Origin: an uncultured Clostridia bacterium
GTDB taxonomy: Bacteria > Bacillota > Clostridia > Oscillospirales > Acutalibacteraceae
Reading direction: 5' to 3'
DNA: 22,308 nucleotides
Assembly: GCA_937875885.1 (NCBI GenBank)
Contig: CALEIO010000027.1
Span: 1 to 22,308 of the forward strand
Each line of letters begins with the position of its first letter. The first letter of the stretch is position 1. The position numbers and the translations under genes were made by a program. Shown here in pieces: positions 1-8,330 of this stretch. The notes under the pieces are model-generated. The model searched no databases and was not told the origin of the DNA. It was given only the letters and a program-made list of their open reading frames with translations.

Positions 1-129
1 AGTCTCACCAAGCTTGTGAGTTTTACCTGTGTAGAACAGGATTCTCTCAGTAGTGGTGGTCTTGCCGGCGTCGATATGAGCCATGATACCGATGTTTCTG
101 GTTCTTTCAAGTGGATACTCTCTCGGCAT
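1..129 (-). CDS. fusA: Elongation factor G, N-terminal 43 residues (runs off left edge)
   Basis: EF-G is the GTPase that drives translocation of tRNA and mRNA on the ribosome. The visible N-terminus reads [20 protein letters not shown] followed by [11 protein letters not shown]. The [15 protein letters not shown] stretch is the P-loop (G1) of EF-G, and the lead-in is typical of bacterial FusA. The start codon is at 127-129 on the minus strand and is preceded by a GGAG-type ribosome binding site. It lies 65 bp downstream of the rpsG stop, giving the standard str operon order rpsL-rpsG-fusA. The gene continues past position 1, so nothing can be said of its later domains. Confidence 0.97.
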   Translation of the reverse strand, partial: MPREYPLERTRNIGIMAHIDAGKTTTTERILFYTGKTHKLGET

Positions 130-194
130 TGTAAGCTCCGTTTCCTTCAATTAGATTGTTTCCGAAAAGACACAAGTCCATTCGAAAAATTCGA

Positions 195-665
195 TTAATA
201 TCTGTAATGAGCAAAAGCCTTGTTTGCTTCTGCTGTTCTGTGCATTTCTTCACGTCTTTTAACTGCATTACCTAAGCCGTTAGTAGCATCGATAATTTCG
301 TTTGCAAGACGCTCTTTCATTGTGCGCTCTGAACGCTGACGGCTAAACATTGTAAGCCAACGTAACGCTAGAGTCTGCTTTCTTTCAGGACGAACCTCAA
401 AAGGAACCTGATAGGTTGCACCGCCCTTACGAACGGCCTTAACCTCTAACTGAGGCATAACATTTTCCATTGCCTGTTCAAAAACTTCAATGGGGTCCTT
501 ACCTGTTTTTTCACTGATAATGTCGAATGCACCGTAAACAATCTTCTGAGCTACACCCTTCTTACCGTCAAGCATAATGTTGTTGATAAGGCGAGTAACC
601 TTCTTTGAATTGTAGATAGGATCTGGCAATACATCACGTTTTGCAATAAAGCCTCTTCTTGGCAT
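195..665 (-). CDS. rpsG: 30S ribosomal protein S7
   Basis: S7 nucleates assembly of the 30S head by binding the 3' major domain of 16S rRNA. The 156-residue product starts [20 protein letters not shown], and contains the conserved [15 protein letters not shown] and [16 protein letters not shown] segments; it ends in AFAHYRY, a normal end for S7. Start choice: an ATG six codons upstream (683) lies directly over the Shine-Dalgarno sequence AAGGAGGG, which sits about 6 nt before the ATG at 663-665. The inner ATG also gives the family-typical MPRRG start. It is the second gene of the str operon, 134 bp after rpsL; that spacer holds an inverted repeat at 737-760. Confidence 0.98.
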   Translation of the reverse strand: MPRRGFIAKRDVLPDPIYNSKKVTRLINNIMLDGKKGVAQKIVYGAFDIISEKTGKDPIEVFEQAMENVMPQLEVKAVRKGGATYQVPFEVRPERKQTLALRWLTMFSRQRSERTMKERLANEIIDATNGLGNAVKRREEMHRTAEANKAFAHYRY

Positions 666-736
666 TGTACTTCCCTCCTTCATAGGAATGATATCATAGG
701 TACTCGAGTTGACAAATTCTCGTTAACACCAAACAA

Positions 737-760
737 GACTTTAATATCATATATAAAGTC
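737..760 (-). other. Inverted repeat in the rpsL-rpsG intercistronic spacer
   Basis: GACTTTA (737-743) is the inverse complement of TAAAGTC (754-760), giving a 7-bp stem with a 10-nt AT-rich loop on the transcript, roughly 70 nt ahead of rpsG. There is no U-run after it, so it does not look like a terminator. In E. coli the rpsL-rpsG spacer is the S7 feedback target. Whether this hairpin does the same here is only a guess; it does not obviously match the E. coli structure. Confidence 0.3.
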
Positions 761-799
761 TGCCGGTTTTCAGCAGAGATTGTCTATTCTCTAAAAAAA

Positions 800-1222
800 T
801 TATTTCGCACCTGCTTTAGGACGCTTTGCGCCGTACTTAGAACGGCTCTGCATTCTGTTTGCAACACCCTGTGTATCCAAGGTACCTCTGATGATGTGAT
901 AACGTACACCAGGTAAGTCCTTTACACGACCACCACGAATAAGAACAACTGAGTGTTCCTGGAGGTTGTGACCGATACCGGGAATGTATGCTGAAACTTC
1001 GATGCCGTTTGAAAGACGTACTCTGGCAATTTTACGAAGAGCAGAGTTAGGCTTCTTAGGTGTAGCTGTCTTAACAGCTGTGCACACACCACGCTTCTGG
1101 GGGGAATTCTGGTTGATAGCTTTGTTCTTCTTAGAGTTCCAGCCCTTGAGGAGTGCGGGAGCCTTTGCTTTCTTCTCGGAAACTTCTCTTCCCTTACGAA
1201 CCAACTGGTTAAAGGTAGGCAT
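800..1222 (-). CDS. rpsL: 30S ribosomal protein S12
   Basis: S12 sits at the decoding centre and helps control accuracy. The 140-residue product [14 protein letters not shown]... carries the Bacillota-type insertion of about 14 residues before SPQKRGVCT that E. coli S12 lacks, then [11 protein letters not shown] and [13 protein letters not shown]. The lysines at the positions altered in streptomycin-resistant E. coli (K43 and K88, counting Met) are both lysine here, so no classical ribosomal streptomycin resistance is seen. A ribosome binding site (AAAGGAGA) lies upstream. It is the first gene of the str operon, driven by the promoter at 1414-1442 through a leader of about 185 nt. Confidence 0.98.
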   Translation of the reverse strand: MPTFNQLVRKGREVSEKKAKAPALLKGWNSKKNKAINQNSPQKRGVCTAVKTATPKKPNSALRKIARVRLSNGIEVSAYIPGIGHNLQEHSVVLIRGGRVKDLPGVRYHIIRGTLDTQGVANRMQSRSKYGAKRPKAGAK

Positions 1223-1263
1223 TTTTCACATTTCTCCTTTCCTGAAAAATTTTGTATATAAAC

Positions 1264-1293
1264 GGGCTAGTACGCTTTAGCGTATTATCGCCC
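1264..1293 (-). other. Hairpin in the rpsL leader
   Basis: On the transcript GGGC pairs with GCCC at the ends (1290-1293 with 1264-1267), and inside it AGCGTA/TACGCT complements (1279-1284 with 1271-1276) form a 6-bp stem; a short asymmetric internal loop separates the two stems. The hairpin begins about 115 nt after the predicted start of transcription and ends about 40 nt before the rpsL start codon. The sequence after it (GTTTATATAC) is AU-rich but not a clean U-run, so a full terminator is unlikely. It could be a leader control element for the ribosomal protein operon. Confidence 0.4.
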
Positions 1294-1413
1294 TGAATAC
1301 AAGCATTATGCAATTGTTGGAAAAAGTTACAAAAAAAGCAGTCATAAAGCGGAATTTGTGACTATATTCACTAGTGCGGAAAGCCCTTTTTGCGCATTAT
1401 CCGACAATTACTT

Positions 1414-1442
1414 ACTATAGCAAATATATTTGCCTTTGTCAA
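1414..1442 (-). promoter_or_regulatory. Sigma-A promoter of the str operon
   Basis: On the minus strand TTGACA (1437-1442) is followed after exactly 17 bp by TATAGT (1414-1419). The -35 box is a perfect consensus and the -10 box has five of six matches. Transcription should begin near 1407, giving rpsL a leader of about 185 nt. This is the strongest promoter in the window, as fits a ribosomal operon. Upstream of it lies the secA terminator, so the two units are separate. Confidence 0.85.
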
Positions 1443-1496
1443 CAATAATTTTTCAGGTTTTTTCAGTATTTTTCCTCCACCTGTCCCTCACCTGCA

Positions 1497-1532
1497 CAAA
1501 ACAGAAAACAGGAGCGACAAAAGCCACTCCTG
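1497..1532 (-). terminator. Rho-independent terminator after secA
   Basis: On the minus strand a 10-bp stem (CAGGAGTGGC with GTCGCTCCTG, two G-U pairs) closes a 4-nt loop and is followed by TTTTCTGTTTT. It begins 65 nt after the secA stop codon. It separates secA from the str operon promoter, whose -35 box starts only about 55 bp further on. Confidence 0.85.
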
Positions 1533-1596
1533 CATATATAACATCTGTTAACTTTTTGTACTGTTCAAAAACGAACGCTATGACCACCAGCCAGGC

Positions 1597-4467
1597 TTAC
1601 TCATTCATTCCGCAGCACTTCTTGTACTTTTTGCCTGAACCGCAGGGACAGGGATCATTTCTGCCCACTTTCTTGCCCTTTTTAACTGTTCTGTTGGTGG
1701 ACATTGTGCCGTCACCCGAAAACTCAATGGGCTTTGCTACCTGCTCACGCTTAACAGAAAATGTTACGGGGTTAATCTTCTCTTCAGTTTCGCCCTTATT
1801 GAGAATTACCTGGTGAGCCGCTGCTGCAGCCTTCTCTGCCTCGATGCGGAGTCTTTCCTGCTCACGCTGACGCTGCTGAATCTCGTACACGTGTCTGGGT
1901 GCTACAAGCACCAGCTTTGCTGTGTCCTGACGGATGCTGTCAATCATCTGGTCGAACATCTCAAAACCTTCGTGAGTATATTCAACAACAGGGTCGTGCT
2001 GTGCATAAGCACGCATACGGATGCCCTGCTTCAGCTCATCCATTCCGTCGATGTGATCCATCCAGTGAGTATCAACAGAGCGAAGCAGATATACTCGCTC
2101 TACCTCTCTCATTGTATCTACAGAGATAAGCTCCTCATACTCTGCATACAGCTCCTGAGCATGTGTAAGCAACATCTCCTGAACCTGTGCCGCTGTTACG
2201 GAAGCAAGCTCTTCTTCTGTAAAGTTAAGAGTGCACTTGTCATCCACAAGCCAACCGTTGTAGTACTCTCTCAGACTTGCAAGGTTCCAGTTTTTGGAGT
2301 CGCCCACAAGGTACATTCCTACATTAGCAGCAATTGTCTGCTCAATCATAGTCATAACGGTCTGGTGGATGTCCTCACCCTCCAGCACCTGGTTACGCTG
2401 TTTGTAGATAATCTCACGCTGACGATTCATAACATCGTCAAACTGAAGAACGTTCTTTCTGATTCCGAAGTTTCTCTGCTCTACCTTCTCCTGGGAGCTT
2501 TCAATGATATTTGAGAGAAGCTTGTTCTCGATGGGAGCTGCAGGGTCAACCTGGAGTCTCTCCATAATCATTCTCATTCTGTCGCCACCGAAGATTCGCA
2601 TAAGGTCATCCTCTGTAGAAAGGAAGAACTGGCTGCAACCGGGGTCACCCTGACGTCCTGCTCGGCCACGGAGCTGGTTGTCGATTCGACGTGACTCGTG
2701 GCGCTCTGTACCGATGATGAAAAGTCCGCCTGCTTCTCTTACCTTTTCAGCTTCATCCTTAAGCTCTTCCTTGAACTTGGTGTGAAGCTCTGTGAATGTA
2801 TTTCTTGCATCGATAATTTCCTGATTATCTGTCTCTGCAAAACCTGTTGCTTCTGCAATCAGCTCATCTGTAAAGCCCTGCTTGCGCATCTTGGAGGTAG
2901 CCATAAACTCTGCATTACCGCCAAGGATAATATCGGTACCACGACCTGCCATATTGGTAGCAATGGTAACTGCGCCCAGCTTACCTGCCTGAGCAACAAT
3001 TTCTGCTTCTTTATCGTGCTGTTTAGCATTGAGCACGTTGTGGGGTACGCCGCGCTTTGAGAGCATCTTGGAAAGAAGCTCTGATTTTTCGATGGAGACT
3101 GTACCAACAAGCACAGGCTGACCCTTGCCGTAGCACTCTACGATAGTATCGATAACAGCATTGAGCTTTGCCTGCTCTGTTGCAAAGATAAGGTCGTTTT
3201 CGTCAATTCTTGCAAGAGCTCTGTTGGTGGGGATTTCCACTACGTCAAGCTTATAAATCTCGCGGAATTCCTGCTCCTCTGTGAGAGCAGTACCTGTCAT
3301 ACCAGAAAGTTTATCGTAAAGGCGGAAGTAGTTCTGGAATGTGATTGTAGCAAGAGTCTTGCTCTCGTTCTGAATCTTAACTCCCTCTTTGGCTTCGATA
3401 GCCTGATGCAGACCCTCGTTGAAGCGTCTGCCGTACATAAGACGACCTGTGAACTCGTCAACAATAACGATTTCGCCATCTTTGTTTACGTAGTCAATAT
3501 CAAGATGCATAATACCATGTGCCTTGATAGCCTGATTGATATGATGCTGAAGAGTGAGGTTGTCGGGGTCTGTGAGGTTTTCAACAGAGAAGTACTCCTC
3601 TGCCTTCTTAACACCAACCTGGGTGAGGGTTGCAGACTTTGCTTTTTCGTCTACGATGTAGTCGATATCGTTCTCCTCAAAGAAGCTCTCCATATCATCC
3701 TTGGCATTAACCTCGGTAAACACGTGCTTCTTGAGTCTCTTTGCAAAGGAATCTGCTCTCTGATACATATCGGTGGACTTGTCGCCCTGACCTGAAATGA
3801 TAAGAGGTGTTCTTGCTTCATCAATGAGAATGGAGTCAACCTCATCCACGATTGCAAAGGAATGTCCGCGCTGAACACGGCTTTCTTTATAAACAGCCAT
3901 ATTGTCACGAAGATAATCAAAGCCCAGCTCGTTGTTTGTGCCGTATGTAATGTCGGCATCATAAGCGCCTTTACGCTCGGAGGGGTGCAGGTCGTGAACA
4001 ATAAGACCAACTGTAAGACCAAGGAAGCGATAGAGCTTACCCATCCACTCGGAGTCTCGGCGAGCAAGGTAATCGTTTACTGTAACAACGTGAACACCGT
4101 TACCTGTAAGGCCGTTTAGGTATGCAGGCAGGGTTGCCACCAGAGTTTTACCTTCACCGGTCTTCATTTCTGCAATTCTGCCCTGATGAAGAATGATACC
4201 ACCCAGAATCTGCACGGGGAAGTGCTTCATTCCCAGCACTCGCCAGGATGCCTCTCGGCATACTGCAAAAGCATCGGGCAGGATGTCGTCTGTAGTTTCA
4301 CCGTTTGCAAGGCGCTCCTTGAGCACAGTAGTCTGTGCCTTGAGCTCTGCATCTGTCATAGCTGCATATTTTTCTTCCAGAGCAAGAGTTTTATCGCACA
4401 AAGGCTGAATTCTCTTAATCTCCTTTTTACTGTAACTGCCAAAAAGGGCTTTCAGTAACTTTCCCAT
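1597..4467 (-). CDS. secA: Preprotein translocase ATPase SecA
   Basis: SecA is the cytoplasmic motor that pushes unfolded preproteins through SecYEG. The 956-residue product has the Walker A motif MKTGEGKT at residues 101-108, the DEVD box at 208-211 within [18 protein letters not shown], and the helicase motif [20 protein letters not shown] in the second motor domain. It ends with the SecB/phospholipid-binding zinc motif [16 protein letters not shown]. The length is somewhat above E. coli SecA (901), normal for this family. An AAAGGATG ribosome binding site lies 7-8 nt ahead of the ATG. It appears to be monocistronic, with its own terminator at 1497-1532 and a possible promoter at 4528-4555. 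No second secA is in the window. Confidence 0.99.
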   Translation of the reverse strand: MGKLLKALFGSYSKKEIKRIQPLCDKTLALEEKYAAMTDAELKAQTTVLKERLANGETTDDILPDAFAVCREASWRVLGMKHFPVQILGGIILHQGRIAEMKTGEGKTLVATLPAYLNGLTGNGVHVVTVNDYLARRDSEWMGKLYRFLGLTVGLIVHDLHPSERKGAYDADITYGTNNELGFDYLRDNMAVYKESRVQRGHSFAIVDEVDSILIDEARTPLIISGQGDKSTDMYQRADSFAKRLKKHVFTEVNAKDDMESFFEENDIDYIVDEKAKSATLTQVGVKKAEEYFSVENLTDPDNLTLQHHINQAIKAHGIMHLDIDYVNKDGEIVIVDEFTGRLMYGRRFNEGLHQAIEAKEGVKIQNESKTLATITFQNYFRLYDKLSGMTGTALTEEQEFREIYKLDVVEIPTNRALARIDENDLIFATEQAKLNAVIDTIVECYGKGQPVLVGTVSIEKSELLSKMLSKRGVPHNVLNAKQHDKEAEIVAQAGKLGAVTIATNMAGRGTDIILGGNAEFMATSKMRKQGFTDELIAEATGFAETDNQEIIDARNTFTELHTKFKEELKDEAEKVREAGGLFIIGTERHESRRIDNQLRGRAGRQGDPGCSQFFLSTEDDLMRIFGGDRMRMIMERLQVDPAAPIENKLLSNIIESSQEKVEQRNFGIRKNVLQFDDVMNRQREIIYKQRNQVLEGEDIHQTVMTMIEQTIAANVGMYLVGDSKNWNLASLREYYNGWLVDDKCTLNFTEEELASVTAAQVQEMLLTHAQELYAEYEELISVDTMREVERVYLLRSVDTHWMDHIDGMDELKQGIRMRAYAQHDPVVEYTHEGFEMFDQMIDSIRQDTAKLVLVAPRHVYEIQQRQREQERLRIEAEKAAAAAHQVILNKGETEEKINPVTFSVKREQVAKPIEFSGDGTMSTNRTVKKGKKVGRNDPCPCGSGKKYKKCCGMNE

Positions 4468-4527
4468 TTTATTTCATCCTTTCGGTTATTTACATCAAAC
4501 AATATCCCATTTTAAGCTATGGATATA

Positions 4528-4555
4528 TTTATAACATCATAACACACCAAAACAA
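4528..4555 (-). promoter_or_regulatory. Possible secA promoter
   Basis: On the minus strand TTGTTT (4550-4555) and TATAAA (4528-4533) are separated by 16 bp, about 60 bp ahead of the secA ATG. The boxes are imperfect. An overlapping TATGAT about 9 bp upstream is an alternative -10. The position between the upstream terminator (4613-4649) and secA makes a promoter here necessary in principle. Confidence 0.35.
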
Positions 4556-4612
4556 AAAAATAAAGAGAATTTTGAAATCTCCACCCTTCACCCCGCAAAA
4601 TTTACAAACAGG

Positions 4613-4649
4613 CAACAAAATGCCCGAATGACTTTTCATCATCCTGGCA
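4613..4649 (-). terminator. Terminator of the small membrane ORF
   Basis: Read on the minus strand, TGCCAGGATGA pairs with TCATTCGGGCA (10 pairs including one G-U, one A/G mismatch) around a 7-nt loop, followed by TTTTGTT. It starts 14 nt after the stop codon of the small ORF at 4663-4818. This spacing is typical of a real transcription unit and is part of the case for that ORF. Confidence 0.6.
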
Positions 4650-4662
4650 TTAATAATATCAA

Positions 4663-4818
4663 TTATTTCTTTTCGAGTTCTGCTTTCTTACGGGTAAGTT
4701 CCTCTTTTTCTATTGAAAGCTTATTAATCAGCTCTTTTGTCTGCATCTGATTATCCTTGCTTCTGGGAATACGGCAACAAGAGAAAACACCCAGACCTGC
4801 ACAAATAACAGTTAACAT
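4663..4818 (-). CDS. Small membrane-anchored coiled-coil protein (hypothetical)
   Basis: The 51-residue ORF starts MLTVICAGLGVFSCCRIPRS and continues into a charged tail, KDNQMQTKELINKLSIEKEE followed by LTRKKAELEKK. The first ~15 residues are a plausible transmembrane segment and the tail has the heptad look of a short coiled coil. I do not recognise a family. In favour: protein-like composition, a terminator 14 nt after the stop, and a possible promoter at 4864-4892. Against: there is no convincing Shine-Dalgarno before the ATG. The frame is open upstream and protein-like (HTVPFWIMLTV) but has no start codon before a stop, so the N-terminus could be decayed. It is divergent from the broken HTH gene, the two starts being only 18 bp apart. 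Confidence 0.45.
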   Translation of the reverse strand: MLTVICAGLGVFSCCRIPRSKDNQMQTKELINKLSIEKEELTRKKAELEKK

Positions 4819-4836
4819 TATCCAGAAAGGAACTGT

Positions 4837-5036
4837 ATGAAAAATTCGGTCTCAATGTAGTATATTATCGAAAACGCAAACGCCTGACTCAACTCCAGCT
4901 TGCTGAACTTGTAGAAATTGACAGGAGTCATATCAGCGCTATTGAACTTGGAAACGTGGGGGTTTCTTTTGATGTGGTTTTCAAACTTTGCGAAGTTCTT
5001 GAAATAACACCAAAAGAGCCTTTTGACTTCCGCTGA
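4837..5036 (+). pseudogene. Xre-family helix-turn-helix regulator, frameshifted at codon 3
   Basis: From about 4834 one frame reads YEKFGLNVVYYRKRKRLTQL then QLAELVEIDRSHISAIELGN, continuing to ...EITPKEPFDFR and a stop at 5034-5036. This is a classic Xre/Cro HTH domain (RKRKRLTQLQLAELVEIDRSHISAIE). The frame has no ATG, GTG or TTG start. A good start (AAAGG, 6 nt, ATG at 4837-4839) lies in another frame and stops after seven codons. Adding one A to the run of five A at 4840-4844 joins the two and gives a clean 66-residue protein beginning MKKFGLNVVYYRKRK. So the gene is broken by one missing base, or the base was lost in sequencing. A terminator follows at 5063-5084. The target is unknown; Xre proteins often control a neighbouring gene. 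Confidence 0.75.
4864..4892 (-). promoter_or_regulatory. Possible promoter for the small membrane ORF, inside the HTH gene
   Basis: On the minus strand TTGAGT (4887-4892) and GATAAT (4864-4869) are 17 bp apart, and transcription would start some 40 nt before the ATG of the small ORF. Both boxes are one to two bases off consensus. The site lies antisense within the HTH coding region, so this could be chance. Confidence 0.3.
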
Positions 5037-5057
5037 CACAATAACATTCAGAACAAC

Positions 5058-5088
5058 AAAAAACGCACGGCCTAAACCGTGCGTTTTT
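5058..5088. terminator. Bidirectional terminator between the HTH gene and the PBP gene
   Basis: ACGCACGG (5063-5070) and CCGTGCGT (5077-5084) form a perfect 8-bp GC-rich stem around the loop CCTAAA. A-run on the left and T-run on the right give a U-tail in both directions. It lies 26 nt after the HTH stop on the plus strand and 23 nt after the PBP stop on the minus strand, so it can end both converging transcripts. Confidence 0.9.
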
Positions 5089-5107
5089 CGCTTTTATTAT
5101 AGAATTG

Positions 5108-6445
5108 TTATTCTTCATATCCCAGTGCTTCTGCACAGCCTACCATTGCTGTGCGGGCTATGGGACCTGCGCTGTAGAAGCCGTATCCGCCCTCTTCCAC
5201 CACAACAGCAAAAGCAAGGGGATAGTCCTCGTCAGTGCTGTAGCCAACCATCCAGGCATTGGGCTCTTTGCCCTTGCCCACCTCGGCTGTACCTGTTTTT
5301 GCACCAACTGTAAGGCCGCCAAACATAGTGCTTCCGTAATAATCGGAAACCGTATAGTTCATTATATCCTGAATCTTGTCCGCAGTTTCTGCGCTCATAA
5401 TTCTTGTGTTAACTGTCTTTTCTCCCGACACAAAGTACGGAAGCTTTGCAACACCATCGTTTGCAATGGCTCCGCAGAGAATGGCCATCTGTGTAGGGTT
5501 GACCATATTTGTGTACTGTCCAACACCTGACCAGGCAAGGTCGTTTTCATTGGCATCTTCCAGATTAAAATGCCCCTTGGTTGTGTTTACGTTACCAACA
5601 CGATAACTCTTGGTAACACCAAGACTCTGAGAGACTTTCTGCATATTTTCATTACCCGCAAGGGTTGCTGCATCTGCAAAAGCAATGTTGCATGACCAGG
5701 AAAAAGCCTGGTAAATATTCATCTCTCCGTGCTTTTCAAGGCAGGTTACGGTATCTCCGCCAAAGTCCTTTTCGCCCTCACAAGCAAACGTAAGGGAATC
5801 AATATCCACACCGCTCTCGATAAGGGCAATGGTGGTAATTATCTTGTAAATTGAGCCCGGAGAATAGGTGCTGGAAACCGCATTGTTAAGATATGCTCCA
5901 TCGGGGATTTCATCGGGCACATTCTGGGGGTCATAGGCAGGAGCGCTTACCATACAGAGCACTTCACCTGTTTGATAGTTATACACCACACAAGCTCCGT
6001 TTTTACCGCCAAAAGCCTCGTAAACCTCTGCACAAACCCCGGAATCCAGGGTAAAGCTCATATTGCCTTTTGCTCTGATGCTCTCGGGCAGACCATAGCC
6101 GAATATACTGTTGTGTCCCACAAGTCGGGCTCTGTACTGGGTCTGTACCGCCGTGGCAATGTTGTAAGACCCGTCACCCACCGCGTGGAGTGTACCCAGA
6201 CGTGTATAATAATCTTCATTGTAAATGCGCTGTGAATCCACAGACTGGGCAAGCACAACACCGTTTCTGTCGTAAATTCTGCCTGCACCCGAAAGACCTT
6301 GTCCGAAAGCAAGGTGCTGATTATAGGTCTGACTTGCCCACAGGTCGTTGTCTGTAGCATATCTCAGGCATAACACACCAAGCCCCAGCAAAAATGCTGC
6401 AGCCAACATAAGTGATATTATGCTTCTGGACATTGTTCTTTTCAT
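5108..6445 (-). CDS. pbpA: Class B penicillin-binding protein (peptidoglycan transpeptidase)
   Basis: Predicted monofunctional D,D-transpeptidase that cross-links peptidoglycan outside the membrane. The 445-residue product has a cytoplasmic start and one membrane helix (about residues 9-28). The penicillin-binding domain shows SxxK at S198-I-Y-K201 (within STYSPGSIYK), SxN at S251-C-N253 and KTGT at 383-386. The segment before the catalytic domain is short, so it resembles the compact PbpA type of actinobacteria more than full FtsI or PBP2. Its partner glycosyltransferase, the FHA-RodA protein, ends 22 bp upstream and the two form one operon, as SEDS/bPBP pairs usually do. A ribosome binding site (AGAGG) precedes the ATG; an inner ATG at codon 5 is less well placed. 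Confidence 0.93.
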   Translation of the reverse strand: MKRTMSRSIISLMLAAAFLLGLGVLCLRYATDNDLWASQTYNQHLAFGQGLSGAGRIYDRNGVVLAQSVDSQRIYNEDYYTRLGTLHAVGDGSYNIATAVQTQYRARLVGHNSIFGYGLPESIRAKGNMSFTLDSGVCAEVYEAFGGKNGACVVYNYQTGEVLCMVSAPAYDPQNVPDEIPDGAYLNNAVSSTYSPGSIYKIITTIALIESGVDIDSLTFACEGEKDFGGDTVTCLEKHGEMNIYQAFSWSCNIAFADAATLAGNENMQKVSQSLGVTKSYRVGNVNTTKGHFNLEDANENDLAWSGVGQYTNMVNPTQMAILCGAIANDGVAKLPYFVSGEKTVNTRIMSAETADKIQDIMNYTVSDYYGSTMFGGLTVGAKTGTAEVGKGKEPNAWMVGYSTDEDYPLAFAVVVEEGGYGFYSAGPIARTAMVGCAEALGYEE

Positions 6446-6467
6446 TGTGAGCCTCTTTTTCTTCAGA

Positions 6468-8150
6468 TTATCTCTGTGGTAATCTTCTCATTTTTGTATA
6501 TGTCCTCTCGTCTGCTGCCTTGATGAATGCAAGAAGTCCGAAGCTTGAGAGCATACTTGAGCCGCCTGCGCTGATAAAAGGCAGGGTAACACCTGTAAGG
6601 GGGAGAATATCCGTACATCCGAATATGTTAAGAGATGCCTGCACAAGCATCATTGATGCCGCACAGCAAGCCGAAATTGAGTAGAATGTGCTTCTGCTTC
6701 GGGTACCAATTGCTCTGGAATACACCACAAGTCCGCACAGCACCGCCGCAAAGGAAAGAGCTATAATAAGGCCCATCTCCTCTGTAAGGATTCCGAAAAC
6801 AAGGTCTGTTTCCGATGCGCCGTAGTAGCGAAGAATTCCGTTGCCTACACCGATACCGAAAAATCCGCCGGAAGCAATATAGGTGAGCACACCTGCCTGT
6901 TGATAACCTGCATTGTAGGGGTCTTCAAGCACGTGTCCCCAGATTGCAAAACGCTCTGCAATATAGGGCTTGAACTGCAGAATCAGCACTACCGCAAAAG
7001 CCGCACCTGCAAGGGCAAGTACCGCTGTTTTATAATCTCCTGAACGGATGATGGAAATCATAATAAAACTTGTAAAGAAGATAAGTGCTGTACCAAAGTC
7101 ACCCATCACCGCAAGGGCACCGACACAAAGGGCAGAAAACCCTACAAATTCCAGGAAATTCCGCTTTGTCTGCAAGTGATCGAGAGCCGATGCACCCACA
7201 AAGATATAGGCAACCTTTACTATCTCTGAAGGCTGCACAGATACTCCTGCAATGTAGATTCTGTTTGCCGCACCAAACTCCACCCTACCGAATGCAAGGT
7301 TTATTCCCAGAAACAGCAAAGCAATAATCATAACCGCCATTCGCCAATTAACGATACGGTCGGGATTTTCTATAAATTTAAGCATTATAAGGTAGCCTGC
7401 AGCACCAACCATTGCCGCTATAAGCTGCACCCACGCGTCCATAATATCCTGGGATACCAGCAGAATTGAGCCTGCTCCCACTAAAAGCCACGCAAGAATT
7501 TCCAGCTCAAAGTTAGTACGTCTGAATACGGCTGCAGAGAAAAGGTAAAACACCCAGGAAAACAACACTACAGCGCCAAGCACCTGAAATGCTTCAAGCA
7601 CAAACTGCTCGTAGGAAATACAGATTTCCACCGTCATAAACAGGTGGAAAAGATTCATAAGAAAAATCAGCGCAGGAGCAGATACGCTGGGTTTAGAGGA
7701 CACTCGGGAGAAAAACCAATGGTGTCTTAGCTCGCCGTCAAAATCCTCGCCTCTTCTGAGCCAAAGGGTGGATGAACCGATTTTTATCTCATCATCGATG
7801 TTCACCTTGTGGCGGGAGCGGACAGGTCTTCCGTTCACTCTTGTGCCGGATTTTGAGCCGATATCGGTGATAAACCAGCCCTCTTTGCGCCTTAAAAGTA
7901 CACAATGGAGTCTGGACACGGTAGGGTCTTCAATCATAATATCGCAGTTTCTGCCTCTGCCAATGAGGTTTTCCCAGCAGAGCACAGGAATCTTTTTGTC
8001 AATTGTACTGTTGTAAAGCATCACAAGGGGCGCTTCCTGCCTTTTCTGGCGGCGCATAGAGCCAAAGCACTGATAAATTATTATAAGGGCATACACTGCA
8101 AGTAAAATTCGCAGTCCCACAACCGCTACATCTACCAAAAACTGAGTCAT
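6468..8150 (-). CDS. rodA: FHA domain fused to a RodA/FtsW-type SEDS glycosyltransferase
   Basis: SEDS proteins polymerise lipid II into glycan strands. The 560-residue product begins with a membrane helix (about 8-27), then a full FHA domain (about 41-134) with the phosphothreonine-binding residues in IGRGRNCDI (R65), VSRLHC (S79, H82) and GTRVNG (N106). After several more helices comes the SEDS core: QPSEIVKVAYI, the MGDFGTALIF loop with the catalytic-type Asp351, AGYQQ, ETDLVFGILTEEMGLI and LPLTGVTLPFISAGGSSML. Start choice: the ATG at 8148-8150 has AAAGGAGG 7 nt ahead; an ATG six codons further up overlaps that site. The FHA domain implies docking on a phosphothreonine protein, hence control by a PknB/PrkC-type kinase; this is inference, as no kinase is in the window. 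It forms an operon with the PBP gene. Confidence 0.93.
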   Translation of the reverse strand: MTQFLVDVAVVGLRILLAVYALIIIYQCFGSMRRQKRQEAPLVMLYNSTIDKKIPVLCWENLIGRGRNCDIMIEDPTVSRLHCVLLRRKEGWFITDIGSKSGTRVNGRPVRSRHKVNIDDEIKIGSSTLWLRRGEDFDGELRHHWFFSRVSSKPSVSAPALIFLMNLFHLFMTVEICISYEQFVLEAFQVLGAVVLFSWVFYLFSAAVFRRTNFELEILAWLLVGAGSILLVSQDIMDAWVQLIAAMVGAAGYLIMLKFIENPDRIVNWRMAVMIIALLFLGINLAFGRVEFGAANRIYIAGVSVQPSEIVKVAYIFVGASALDHLQTKRNFLEFVGFSALCVGALAVMGDFGTALIFFTSFIMISIIRSGDYKTAVLALAGAAFAVVLILQFKPYIAERFAIWGHVLEDPYNAGYQQAGVLTYIASGGFFGIGVGNGILRYYGASETDLVFGILTEEMGLIIALSFAAVLCGLVVYSRAIGTRSRSTFYSISACCAASMMLVQASLNIFGCTDILPLTGVTLPFISAGGSSMLSSFGLLAFIKAADERTYTKMRRLPQR

Positions 8151-8194
8151 CCTGCCGCCTCCTTTCATAGCCTTTACGGGACTCGTTCAATAAT

Positions 8195-8223
8195 ATACTA
8201 TTATCTGCCAAAACTAAAGTCAA
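8195..8223 (-). promoter_or_regulatory. Sigma-A promoter of the FHA-RodA/PBP operon
   Basis: On the minus strand TTGACT (8218-8223) and TAGTAT (8195-8200) are 17 bp apart. Transcription would begin near 8188, giving a leader of about 38 nt to the ATG at 8150. It lies between the glmS terminator and the gene, so it is well placed. Confidence 0.7.
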
Positions 8224-8282
8224 TAAACAATCTTGTAATATTAATCTGCAATGTAAAATAATTATTAACAAACTCTGTCTGT

Positions 8283-8317
8283 AAAAGCAAAAATCCGCCT
8301 GCACAAATGCAGGCGGA
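8283..8317 (-). terminator. Rho-independent terminator after glmS
   Basis: TCCGCCTGCA (8294-8303) and TGCAGGCGGA (8308-8317) make a perfect 10-bp stem with a 4-nt loop. On the minus strand it is followed by TTTTTGCTTTT. It starts 14 nt after the glmS stop codon. Confidence 0.92.
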
Positions 8318-8330
8318 ATAAATTTGCATA

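Noticed and set aside
701..733. Internal promoter before rpsG (TTGTCA-N16-TATCAT on the minus strand)
   Set aside because: Boxes are weak and str operons are normally read from the rpsL promoter; not enough to call.
1813..2514. Long plus-strand ORF (233 residues) antisense to secA
   Set aside because: Cys- and Leu-rich shadow of secA codons, no ribosome binding site or family features.
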